Part shown: positions 22,117 through 31,347 of the stretch, piece after piece | Layout: every line of letters starts with the position of its first letter | How positions within the stretch are numbered: the first letter of the stretch is position 1 | Source: Trachythela sp. YZ-2020 | Taxonomy: Eukaryota > Cnidaria > Anthozoa > Malacalcyonacea > Clavulariidae | Assembly (NCBI GenBank): GCA_016169945.1 | Contig: JADLSH010000367.1 | Location: 5,670,501-5,734,500, forward strand | Direction of reading: 5' to 3' | DNA: 64,000 nucleotides | The notes under the pieces: model-generated | The model's input: only the letters and a program-made list of their open reading frames with translations | Database searches by the model: none | Told to the model about the DNA's origin: nothing | Made by a program: the position numbers and the translations under genes

Positions 22117-25100
22117 TAATAATAAGTAATTACAAGCCATATAACAAATCAAATTCTAACATTATACATTAAAAGCTTCTCTAAAATAATAGGTCTTAAG
22201 CAACGACTTAAAAATACTAAAATTCTCCTGATTCCTTATTGAGACAGGAAGAATATTCCAAACTCTTGCTGAAGCATTAGAAAACGCCCTATCCCCTAAT
22301 GTCTTTCTCGACTTAGCAGTATTGTCCTGTAATAATATACCGGTATTTGATCTTAAGCTATAACGAGTAGTCTTTCTAATACAAACTAAATTACTTAAAT
22401 ATTCGGGAGCGTGTCCATGTATACATTTAAAATTGATTCTAAATTTAACTGGGAGCCAATGTAGTCTGATTAAAGAAGGTGTGATATGATCACGCTTTGG
22501 AATCGAGCACACCAGGCGTGCTGCCGCATTCTGCACTCTTTGAAGCTTGTCGAGATGCGTTGTCGAAACACCAAACAATAAGCCATTACAATAATCTATT
22601 CTTGACATGACAACTGCTTGAACAATCATTTTCTTGTCTTCAAACCGTAGAAATCTCTTAATGCACCTAATGTTGTGTAAATGATAAATCACAGATTGAC
22701 AGATCTTGTTAATTGCTGTTTTCATGCTAAAGTCATTGTCAAACCACGTCCCAAGATTTCGAGCGTTGACTACCAATGACACCTTCACCTGACCAATCCT
22801 CAGCTCGGTTATATTTATCTTAGCCAACTGCACACGAGTTCCGATTACAAGAAATTCAGTTTTTCCATCATTCAGCTTAAGTTTGTCCATGGTCATCCAA
22901 GTCTTGATATCCGCAATGCAGTTCTGTAATGCCGTCACCGCTTCCAGCTCACTTACAGTCGAGTCAGGCTTAAACGAGATGTACAGCTGAGTATCATCAG
23001 CATAAGCATGAGCGTCCGGAAGATGGTTTTTCACAACTTCAAATAGCTTGCTAGCATATAATGCGAACAGCAGTGGTCCTAGACAAGAACCTTGTGGGAC
23101 ACCATGAGGCAGGAAGAAATCCTTCGAATAGCTTCCGTTTAGTAGTACTCGCTGCGATCTGCCAGTTAAGTAAGAACTAAATCAACGAAGAGCATTACCT
23201 TTTATTCCAAAAGTAACCTCAAGACGACGGAGAAGCACTTGATGATCCACAGTATCGAACGCAGAGCTCAAGTCCAACAGTACTAGTAGAGTAACCCTCT
23301 GATGGTTCATATTTATCAAGATATCATTATGAACTTTGAGGAGTGCTGTTTCGGTGCTGTGGCCTGCCCGATAGGCTGATTGAAGTACCGGGTATAGGCC
23401 CGACTGGCACAAATGTACCTTGGTCTGGTTACAAACCGCCCTCTCCGTCAATTTGGATACAAACTGTAGGTTACTCACTGGTCTCAAATTCGGAAAAGAA
23501 GCACCCTGACCAGATTTCTTGAGTCGTGGGTCGACCAAAGCAGCTTTTCACTCAGTTGGAAAATGTCCAAGGGTCAAAGAAGAATTAATCGTGGAGGTAA
23601 TAACTGGAAGGAGTTCTTCGAGGCAGTTCGTCACCATAGAAGTAGGCATAGGATCGAGCGTACCGCTTTTCTTAGCAGAAGCCTCAATAAGCTTGCACAC
23701 ATCCTCTTGGGTGAGTTCTCTGAAGTCACACAGTGTCTCATGTTCAACGTTAAAACTAGGATCATCAATTAATCCAGCAAGTTCATCACAAGTTTCCTCT
23801 GCAGCATCAAGCTCATTGCGTATATTGATGATCTTATGGTGAAAATAATGACCAACATCATTCGCAAGAGTCACGTTATCATGATGGCTAGGAAAACATA
23901 CGTCATCTTTTGGCAAAAGTAATGATTTGGTCGCCTTAAACAGTTTACGTTGATCACCACCCTGTTCTTCTATGAAGTTCACATAAAACTCTTTACGCGC
24001 CTTGTTACAGATGTAGGTGACCTGGTTCCTTAACCGTTTGAACAAAAGTAGGTCTTCAGATGACTTAGTCCTCCTCCAAATTCGCTCAGCCTTACGCCGC
24101 CTTCTCTTAGCCTCAGCGATGTCTTTATTATACCAGGGTACCTAGGGCCTAGATCTCACTATTTTTGTCTTTAGAGGTGCATGACGAGCAATTCTGCTAT
24201 TAAGAGCAGTGCTATAGTTATTCACAAGTTTATCAAGATCTTCACAATTGGATACTCGCTCGGAATAACTTCTCGCGCACAGGTCTGACTTCATCAAGTC
24301 CTGTTTGAGGTAGTTAAGATCAATATCCTTAATCTTCCTATAGGTGATCCTCTTAGCCTTTTACATGGGCCTGCTTATGTTAATATTGCAATGAACTGCC
24401 GCGTGATCAGAAAAATAGCGGCAGCTACGTGGGGGCAGCCCCATAAGTGTCTCCATTTTACGAGTGATAACAAGATCCAGAGTATGGCTATGGATGTAAG
24501 TCGATTCAGTAACATGTTGTTCAAGTCCAAATGACTCCAGTAGATCAAGGAACTTCACAGTGTCAGCGTTAGTAGAGACATCGACATGAATATTGAAGTC
24601 TCCAAGGACAAGTAATAATAATTCCTTCGATAAAATAACAGATTCCAAGATATTAGAGAACTCCGTGAAGAAGGTGTTCATGGGAACCCTGCGATCTCCC
24701 GCCGGTGGTGGTCTATAAACCATTATAATCCTAAGCTTACAAGAGGTTGATAGCTGTACCAATAGCTCAGAGTAATCAAAAGATTCCTCCTCGCAAGATC
24801 TGACTGTGGTAATTTTGAAGCAGTCACGGTAGAGGAGCCCAATTCCCCCTCCAGCTCGTCTTAAACGAGGGTGGTCAACCAATTTATAACCAGAAGGGCA
24901 AAGTTCGGCTCGGACTGCATCATATCTCTTTTGTAGCCAGGTCTTCGTAACAGCAACCAAGTCAAATTTATTTTCACAGACATAGTCAACAAAGTCGGCC
25001 GTCTTGTTTCTTATCGATTGTGCATTCAATAAACAAAGCGACAAACGATTCTTGTCTACAGTTCCATCCAATGGAGCGCGTTGTATTTCTGTTAGATTCG

Positions 25101-25910
25101 AGGTGTTACTATGTGCCGGCCTCGCTTGTCTCGAGTGAGTAGGGCCTGGATTTAATTTAAATACCAAATCGCCTTCTAACAATGGATGGAATGTCGCAGT
25201 GCTATTAGTATAATAAGCACTGGGACTCTTACTCCGTTTACGTTTTGTCTTAACAAAGACCGTTTTAGACTCTAGTACGCACACAACTGTCTTAGGTACG
25301 CCATTCATGTCCACAGTAAATGTCTGATTGCTGGTCTTAAAACCAATGTCCTCGTCAACATCACTGGAAATCAATGCTAACAATTCAGTGACTTTGGCAA
25401 TTTGTGAATAATTCGGTCGAGTGGTTTTAATTCCAAATATGCAAATTTTTCCATGTTTGTCGCTTTTTGATAAACAAGTACAGAAAGCTAATTTCGTCCT
25501 CCACAACCACCAACTCTGGCAACAACACGCCGAAATCCAAACACTATCTTCGAAGCTGCTTCCCTCAATTGCTCCACTTATTCCATTCCCGTATATAGCT
25601 TGATAATTGCCAAAACCACCGGTTTCGTATTGTCCTTTAATATGTCCCTGTTCATCCAAGCTTGAGAAGTCAGCGGATTTAGAATTTGATTTCTGCGACA
25701 AACTACTCCACAAAAGTAACCCTGAAGTCCGCTTATCATCTTTCGCAACGTATTCCTTAGGAAATCCACTATTAGGGCTTTCAGATATAGCTATGTCACT
25801 GCCAGAAACAACGAAGATATACCAGAGCAGTGACACACGTCCGACCCGCATATCGCTTGGCCAAACTGTTAATAGTAAAAAAACAAAAAACAACACGATC
25901 TAATAAACTA
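22117..25910 (-). mobile_element. CR1/L2-like non-LTR retrotransposon inserted in the capsid gene cluster
   Basis: Read on the minus strand it has an N-terminal region, AP-endonuclease, RT and a 3' end in a short ATT/AAT microsatellite tail at about 22117-22127, as in CR1/L2 elements. Its G+C content is clearly higher than the surrounding virus genes. The 5' border near 25903-25915 is approximate and no clean target duplication is seen. Confidence 0.85.
22162..25896 (-). pseudogene. CR1/L2-like endonuclease/reverse transcriptase, multiply broken
   Basis: The first segment (24361-25896) has an AP-endonuclease from about residue 275: CLLNAQSIRNK, then VAVTKTWL where the family has a catalytic Glu (TETWL) but Lys is present here, VLGDFNIHVD, and FSDHAAVHC near the end. 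The RT follows in separate frames: 23548-24045, 23182-23538 (LDLSSAFDTVDHQVL) and 22162-23034, which begins with HAYADDTQLYISF, the catalytic box. The C-terminal part includes YCNGLLFGVSTTHLDKLQRV and the WNILPVSIR segment. At least three frame breaks plus the endonuclease substitution make it inactive. Confidence 0.85.
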
Positions 25911-25951
25911 CCGCAGCAAATAAATAAAAAAGTATTAGATAAAATTTTTAA

Positions 25952-26114
25952 ATGATGGTAAATAGAAAAAGATATCGTCGTCGTCACTATCAACGCGGTG
26001 CAGGAGTTTTTAGAGGAACAAAGAGGTGGTGCGTTAGGTGGCGGTTTGGCATTGGGAATGGCTTTGCCATTATTAACCGGAACATTATCAAATATCCTGA
26101 AAGTTAATTTATAA
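25952..26114 (+). pseudogene. pVI/pX-like small basic-hydrophobic virion protein, frameshifted
   Basis: The N-terminal frame reads NRKRYRRRHYQRGAG, strongly basic. After a shift near 26020 the sequence becomes glycine-rich and hydrophobic (GGALGGGLALGMALPLLTG) and ends at 26114. A short basic head followed by a hydrophobic helix is the layout of adenovirus pX/pVI-like core or membrane-active proteins that Maverick-type elements also encode near the major capsid gene. Assignment is from layout, not from a sequence match. The gene lies 96 bp upstream of the major capsid gene. Confidence 0.5.
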
Positions 26115-26209
26115 AAATTATTTAGGTTACAAAAATGTGTAAAAAAAATATATTATATATATATATATATATTTCATACGTGTTTTATTTTTTCTAAAAA
26201 TTCGCAATC
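26115..26209 (+). promoter_or_regulatory. Possible late promoter region upstream of the major capsid gene
   Basis: Contains a (TA)n tract at about 26152-26172 followed by TTTCATACG and T-rich DNA up to the ATG. A TATA-like role is possible but not shown. Confidence 0.25.
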
Positions 26210-27675
26210 ATGAGTAAACGTAAAAACGGTAGCGTTTTAGGACAGCAAGAGGAAATGACAGAACAAAAACATGACGGTATTTTTATAGAACCGTTAGCTA
26301 TGTTTCAAGGTGCTCCAATACAACAGGTGTTTGAAGGATATTTTGAAGAAACGATTTATGCAACCCCTAACGACGCTTATAGCAATACGTATGAATTTCA
26401 TCATGCTTCGCAACCCACAGGAATAATTAAATTAGACGATGCTATGTTACAAGCAAAATTTCAAATAAAAACAGCGAGTGGTCTGGCTTTAGCAGACGCC
26501 GATCAAGATATTGTTATTTGCGTACCGTGTCCTTTAAGAACAATGTGGAAAACAAAAGAAATGTTTGTTAATCATACGTTATTAAACCCTGCAAGCAATC
26601 ATGAACAGTTGTTAGCGTATTTAAAATTACTTACAACAGAAACACCTGATAATTACGATGAGGCGCCTGAAATTAATTTGTCGTATTATGACGAATCTGG
26701 ACATTTTAACCATAACGCGGGTAATGCTAATGATAACGGACGTAACGTAGCGTACGGTGTTATAGGACAAGCATATAATGCCGGTAATGGTGCAGGCGAT
26801 GGTGCTGTAGACGGTATACAAGTATTAAGTTCAGTAGCGTTAACACGTCAAAATCGGGTATAAACGGTGTTTATTTAGAAGATTTGTTAGACGTTCCTAT
26901 GTTTAACGGTAATAGAAAAGATGTGTATATACCTAGCGCTTTTGATATTAGAATACGTCTTCAAAGAGCAAATTTTAATCATATTATGATGGGTCTTGTT
27001 GCAAACGCAAATCATAAACTATCCGTAACAGAATTGAAACTTATTTTACCCACATACAAACCTGTAGAACCGTTACGCAAAGCATTTAATAACGTATTTG
27101 TAGAACAAAATGCAGAATGTAAATTTTATACACACGAATGGAGATTACGTTCTGAAACGATACCTGCAGGTCAAGCATATTATCAAGTTAGTAATCTTTT
27201 TAACGGAGCCTATCCTGCAAGATTATTTATTATGATACAAAAAGTATCATGTTTTGACGGTAGTATGGCAACAAATCCTTTTGATTTTAAATGGAACGGT
27301 TTAAATATGGTTACAATAAAAAAAAACAGTACCATAGTAACACCGCAAATTAGAAATGCTAAACAAGGTTATAATTTATTAAAGAAAAATCTTAAACGAA
27401 AATTTTCACAAATGCCGTTTAAATTTAAAGATTATGAAAATGGTTACGCTATAATTATGTACGACTTATCGCCAAATCATGATTGAAATATGAACACGTT
27501 GCCTTTAAACACTACAGGCGAATTATCGGTCGAACTTAATTTTGCTGCTAATGTACCGCCGGGTGGTTTAAAAGCATTATTTGTCGGTGATTTTAGAAAT
27601 CAAATTCAAGTATCGTATACTCAAGAACGCGTACAGTTTACGATTATTAAAAATGCCAAAAGGAAAAAAATGTAA
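26210..27675 (+). pseudogene. Major capsid protein, double-jelly-roll type, one frameshift and one stop
   Basis: About 485 residues, builds the icosahedral shell in related viruses. The first jelly-roll region carries FEGYFEETIYATPND, then YEFHHASQPTGIIKLDD, then LRTMWKTKEMFVNHTLL before a Tyr-x-rich turn. This order matches the Polinton capsid family also seen in transposon-derived host proteins. The second part (from about 26860) has NNVFVEQNAECKFYTHEW and ends GYAIIMYDLSPNHD, then after a stop LSVELNFAANVPPGG and FRNQIQVSYTQERVQF, the usual C-terminal strands. The frame changes near 26850-26865 and there is a TGA at 27484-27486. Everything else is well preserved. Confidence 0.8.
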
Positions 27676-27844
27676 ATGCGAACGGAAAAGAATACCCCAT
27701 AGATGTTATACAAATAAATATATACGTTCTAATAATCTTTGTGTTCATTATCCGTGTACGTTACCTATAAACAACACTCCTTTTAAAAGAGAAATAATAG
27801 TTAAAAAACCCGCTATATCAGTTTACGGTACGAATGGATTTTGA
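27653..27844 (+). CDS. Unknown Cys/Lys-rich small protein
   Basis: ATG 27653 opens PKGKKCKCERKRIPHRC, overlapping the end of the capsid gene by 23 bp. The cysteines (CKC, C, C, C) and basic residues suggest a small nucleic-acid or metal-binding protein. The 63-residue frame is intact and the next gene overlaps its end. Confidence 0.45.
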   Translation: MPKGKKCKCERKRIPHRCYTNKYIRSNNLCVHYPCTLPINNTPFKREIIVKKPAISVYGTNGF

Positions 27845-28313
27845 AAAAAGCCAAGAAAATGAAGAAAACGAAGAAAGCGAAGAAGAAGAAGAAGAAGAAG
27901 AAGAAGAGAATGAAGAAGACATAAAAGAAATAGATAAAGAAGAAGAAGAAAAAGAAGAAGTAGTAGAAGAAAAAGAAGAAGAAAATAATATATGTAATAA
28001 TGATGATGAAGAAATGTATGAAATAGAATTATTATCTTCGGATGATGACGATGACGATGATGAAAAAAAAGATTATGATGAAGCAATATTACAATTATTA
28101 TCTTTAATTAATAAAAAAAATAAAGAAAAATGTAAAAAGAATACTTTTGCTTTAGTTTATATATTGCATGAAAAATATAGTAAAAAAATAGAAGAACGAT
28201 TAATATATATATCTAAAAATATTTTATCAAAAAATATACCATTAAATATAAGCGATACCAAAACATATTTACTTAGGAAATTAGTAAAAGATAGATATAA
28301 AAAAAACAGATAA
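27834..28313 (+). CDS. Highly acidic protein with Glu-run, 159 aa
   Basis: An intact frame whose N-terminal half is almost all Glu with some Lys and Val, plus a DDDDDDD-type stretch around residue 72. The C-terminal half (about residues 85-159) is a normal Lys/Ile/Leu helix-rich domain. Overlaps the preceding gene by 11 bp. The opposite-strand leucine-rich reading is its shadow. No family is recognised. Acidic low-complexity proteins of this sort occur as scaffold or DNA-packaging partners. Confidence 0.5.
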   Translation: MDFEKSQENEENEESEEEEEEEEEENEEDIKEIDKEEEEKEEVVEEKEEENNICNNDDEEMYEIELLSSDDDDDDDEKKDYDEAILQLLSLINKKNKEKCKKNTFALVYILHEKYSKKIEERLIYISKNILSKNIPLNISDTKTYLLRKLVKDRYKKNR

Positions 28314-28320
28314 AAAAGTA

Positions 28321-28401
28321 ATGTTTATAGAACATTTTAATTTTAATTCTGTATTTGAACGAGCTATAACGAAATTAGAGAAAATAAAAAAAAATGAATA
28401 A
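28321..28401 (+). CDS. Very short ORF before the next gene
   Basis: 26 codons from ATG 28321 (FIEHFNFNSVFERAITKLEK), overlapping the start of the next gene. It could be a mini-gene or the displaced N-terminus of the next one. Confidence 0.3.
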   Translation: MFIEHFNFNSVFERAITKLEKIKKNE

Positions 28402-29077
28402 TAAACTACAGTTGGTTGATAGCGGTAAATTAAATAAACTTTTACAAATGATGGAAAATAATTATAAAAAATCAGAGCTAGTCGAAAGTATTGATAATCC
28501 TGAATTAGAACGATTATCAAAAAGCGCTGATAAAATGCGTGCATCTGGAAATATTAATGAGAAAGAAATGAATGCGGTACATTTTATTAAAAAACGTGCA
28601 AAATATAAAAAAAAGAAACGTCGAAAACAATATTGATAACGGTGAAGATGGTGATGTCGGTGTTAAAGTTAATGCAAGGGAAATGACTGAAAAAAATTTA
28701 AAAAATTTAGAAAATCAAATAATTTAACTTTTAGTAATATTCATAATGAAGATCTTATAAAAGACCTAACGCATAATTCAAGAGGTAATTTTTTTACTCA
28801 AAAAGATGATAGACATGCAGCATTAAAGAAAAGAAAAAAACATAATATGCCTGCTAGTTATATATACAACAGACAAGCGGTAGCGTATTATAAAAAAATA
28901 CAATTAACACCTCTTCAACCAAGCACGTCAAGACCACCGTCAAGATTACCAGTGAGAGAATTACCTCACACACCTACAGGAAGAAACAACGGCCGAAGAA
29001 GATCTTACACGCCGCTAATAATAACACCTCCTATAACACCATATGTTGAACGCATGAGAAGTAGAAGAAAAAAATGA
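28394..29077 (+). pseudogene. Unknown basic virion-region protein, two frameshifts
   Basis: The segments 28394-28630, about 28630-28727 and about 28723-29077 read as one protein in three frames. The N-terminal part is helical and charged (NKLLQMMENNYKKSELVES) and ends in a Lys/Arg run. The middle is acidic and Asn-rich. The C-terminus is Pro/Ser/Arg-rich (STSRPPSRLPVRELPHTP) with RRRS and ends RSRRKK, which suggests DNA or nuclear association. It overlaps the protease start by ATGA at 29074-29077. No family is recognised. Confidence 0.45.
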
Positions 29078-29638
29078 AAAATAAATTAATTTGTTTTCTA
29101 AATCGGTTTTTAAACACGGACGAATTAGACAAATTAGCTAGTAAAAACACTATATTAAATAATTTTTTTATCGGGACATATCCTGCAGACATTATACCAC
29201 CGTTTAAAAAAACATGCTGTTGGATATGGAATATAGATAAAAGCGATCAATCAGGAACGCATTGGGTTCCGGTTTGGTTAAAAAACGATAAAATGTTTTT
29301 TTTTATAGTTATGGTTATAATATAAAAAAATATAATCGAAAAATATGGTTAGATTTTGCTAAAAATAACAACTTCTCCATATCGTACTATAGCACAGGTT
29401 TTTTACAAAATATACAAACTAAAACATGAGGGGTATGGTTCTTACTATATCTATATCAACAATGTCATAACGTTTCAACGAAAAATAAAAAAAAATTATT
29501 TAATAGTTTTAAAAAATATAATAATTCTATTAAAAATTATAATAGTAAAATTTTAAAAAATACTTTTCAAAACGATCTCAATTTACTTACTATAGCAAAA
29601 TCTATTTTTAAACATCATTTATTACATAAACTCCGGTG
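29074..29638 (+). pseudogene. Adenain-like cysteine protease, catalytic residues lost
   Basis: In related viruses this enzyme matures the capsid proteins. The N-terminal part (29074-29300) carries IGTYPADIIPP and SGTHWVPVWLKNDKMFFF, where the His is the catalytic one. After a T-run frameshift near 29305 the sequence reads YSYGYN where the family has an acidic residue (F-[DE]-x-[FY]-G). Further on, after FLQNIQTKT, the position seven residues downstream of the conserved Gln, where the nucleophile Cys belongs, is a TGA stop (29428-29430), and GVWFLLYLYQQC follows in frame. The end merges with the insertion at 29639. With two of three catalytic positions gone and a frameshift, it is inactive. 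Confidence 0.7.
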
Positions 29639-29693
29639 TGATATAGAGATTTTAACCACTGAGAAAAGTCGTATTCGACGCACGGTAAAAAAT

Positions 29694-29744
29694 ATCGTAT
29701 CAACACACGTAAAAATATCGTATTTTTACGTGTATTGATACGAT
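29694..29744. repeat. Near-perfect hairpin, 23-bp arms
   Basis: Arms ATCGTATCAACACACGTAAA... and its inverse with one mismatch enclose a 5-nt loop (29717-29721). It lies near the left end of the composite insertion and could be a subterminal palindrome of that element. Confidence 0.8.
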
Positions 29745-29873
29745 TATCCAGCCAATGACGAGTCGCGAAATAAATGTAACTAACCAATCACAACGCTCCT
29801 TATATAACTGATATTAAATTCGTCAAAAAATTTCAGCAGCCATTTTTCGAATTGTTTTTAAAATTTTGAAAAC

Positions 29874-30000
29874 GTGAAAACTATGAGCAGCCGATTCACT
29901 GAAATTGATGAAAAGGACGTCGATAAGTTCAATGAAACAGAAGAAAATCAAAATACGAAAAGAAAAACAGAACTAGACGTCAGTTTAATTCATTCTTACA
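29874..30000 (+). pseudogene. N-terminal fragment of a DUF3504/Crypton-like protein
   Basis: Reads SSRFTEIDEKDVDKFNETEE then NTKRKTELDV. This matches the start of Crypton-derived/ZMYM-KCTD1-type DUF3504 proteins (F-x-x-x-[ST]-x-E-x-[LV] ... N-T-K-x-x-T). Only about 40 residues remain, then the RT fragment begins. No tyrosine-recombinase domain follows. Confidence 0.5.
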
Positions 30001-30016
30001 TCGCCACAGAAGGTGA

Positions 30017-30415
30017 ATGCCATGTCAGAATGCCGCTGCAAGAGTTCTTTACCGTGCGCCTCGGTTTAGCCATATTACCCCGCTGTTGCACGAGTTGCAC
30101 TGGTTGTCAGTCAAATTCCGAATTGAGTATAAGATAATTATACTTACGTTTAAGGCAATTCATGGAACTGCCCCTAATTATATAACTGAACTAATAACTT
30201 TTAAAACGAACTCTTCTTATAGCCTCAGATCAAATAACAAACTTCTTTTATGTCCGCCAAATTTTAAGACATTGTCTACTCTTGGTGACAGAGCCTTCAT
30301 GGCTGCCGCACCAAAACTATGGAACGTATTGCCATTGAATCTTAGGAGTATCTCCGATTTTAATGTATTTAAGCAAGATCTTAAGACATTTCTTTTTAGA
30401 CAGGCTTTTTATTAG
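30017..30415 (+). pseudogene. C-terminal fragment of a CR1/L2-like reverse transcriptase
   Basis: Contains HITPLLHELHWLSVKFRIEY, LTFKAIHGTAPNYI, YSLRSN and LGDRAFMAAAPKLWNVLP, the signature post-RT region also present in the element at 22117-25910 but clearly different in sequence. It ends with FKQDLKTFLFRQAFY, a normal element C-terminus. It lacks the catalytic domain. Confidence 0.75.
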
Positions 30416-30636
30416 ATTATAGCTTAGATTTAATATTATTGTTCTATTTATTTATTTAATTGTACTATTATCATTCGCTGCGCTCACTCATGAGATATCA
30501 TTTTTAACACTCGAAATAAATTTCATATTTTCGCGCACCCATGTATTAATCTCTATATCATAGATATATACGAAGTCAAATCTAATAACAATAAACACAC
30601 ACAAGTTTGTAAAAATTTTATTTCTTATAACAAAAT

Positions 30637-31345
30637 TTAATTATATACAATTTTTTTATCTTTTGGAAATATTTGCGTACGTATAAGAGTGTTTTCGTAA
30701 CTGTTCGTTTTTCCATCAATAACTACATATTTATCATCACATTGTTTAATATCGTCGCATATTGCATCTATACTAGTCGAAGGTATTTTTTTTTTCAATA
30801 ATATTTTATGAATATTTTTATGATTGTTAAAATTATAAAACCCCACATGATATTGCGAATTGTTATAAATAGTGTTTAAAACACCTAATTTATAAGAAGA
30901 ATCTTGAGAGACAAAAATTAACGACATACTGCGATGATGACATGCTAAATCGCGACATGCTAAATGATTTAAATTCCGTGTATTTTCAGCGCCGGACGAT
31001 TCTAACGTAGCCGTTCCTGCATGCACCATTAAATCATCTAATACTAATAACTTATTTCCCCTAATTTCTGTTCGATTTTTTCAATGGATGGAATGCCTTT
31101 GTTACAATTTATAAACTTGGTTTCTTTTAAAATACTTTTTTCTTTGTTTTTTTCAACAATCATTTTTATATCGTCGTACAAAGGTTGTTCGGTCGAATAA
31201 AGATAAATTAATTTATCCGGTGTTGGATCAATCATCACATCGATATTTTCAATTATTTTCTTCACAAAACGTGTTTTTCCACATTGTGTAGGTCCGGTCA
31301 CGGTCATGGTAAAAGTATGTTGAAACGGTATTACGACATCGCTTA
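30637..31345 (-). pseudogene. FtsK/A32-type DNA-packaging ATPase, one frameshift
   Basis: This motor would drive DNA into the capsid. The Walker A motif GPTQCGKTRFVKK lies at about 31270-31297, with an upstream hydrophobic lead-in in frame to about 31345. After a frameshift at 31050 (in GGGGAAAT), Walker B LLVLDDLM is visible at about 31021-31045, then HLACRDLACHHRSMSLIFVSQD, the sensor-like segment of this family. The C-terminus ends at 30637. It sits directly downstream of the DNA polymerase gene on the same strand, the usual order in Maverick elements. Length is about 235 residues, normal for the family. Confidence 0.8.
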
Positions 31346-31347
31346 CA

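Larger units (their letters stand above)
29639..30560 (+). mobile_element. Composite insertion with 13-bp terminal inverted repeats
   Basis: Both ends carry TGATATAGAGATT in inverted orientation (29639-29651 and 30548-30560). Inside are a 23-bp hairpin (29694-29744), the N-terminus of a DUF3504/Crypton-type protein and the C-terminal tail of a CR1/L2-like RT. The sequence near 30475-30530 (GCTGCGCTCACTCATGAG) resembles repeats common in invertebrate genomes. I see no target duplication. The class is undecided. Confidence 0.5.

Noticed and set aside
27823..28086. Leu/His-rich minus-strand frame
   Set aside because: Shadow of the Glu-run in the acidic gene on the plus strand.
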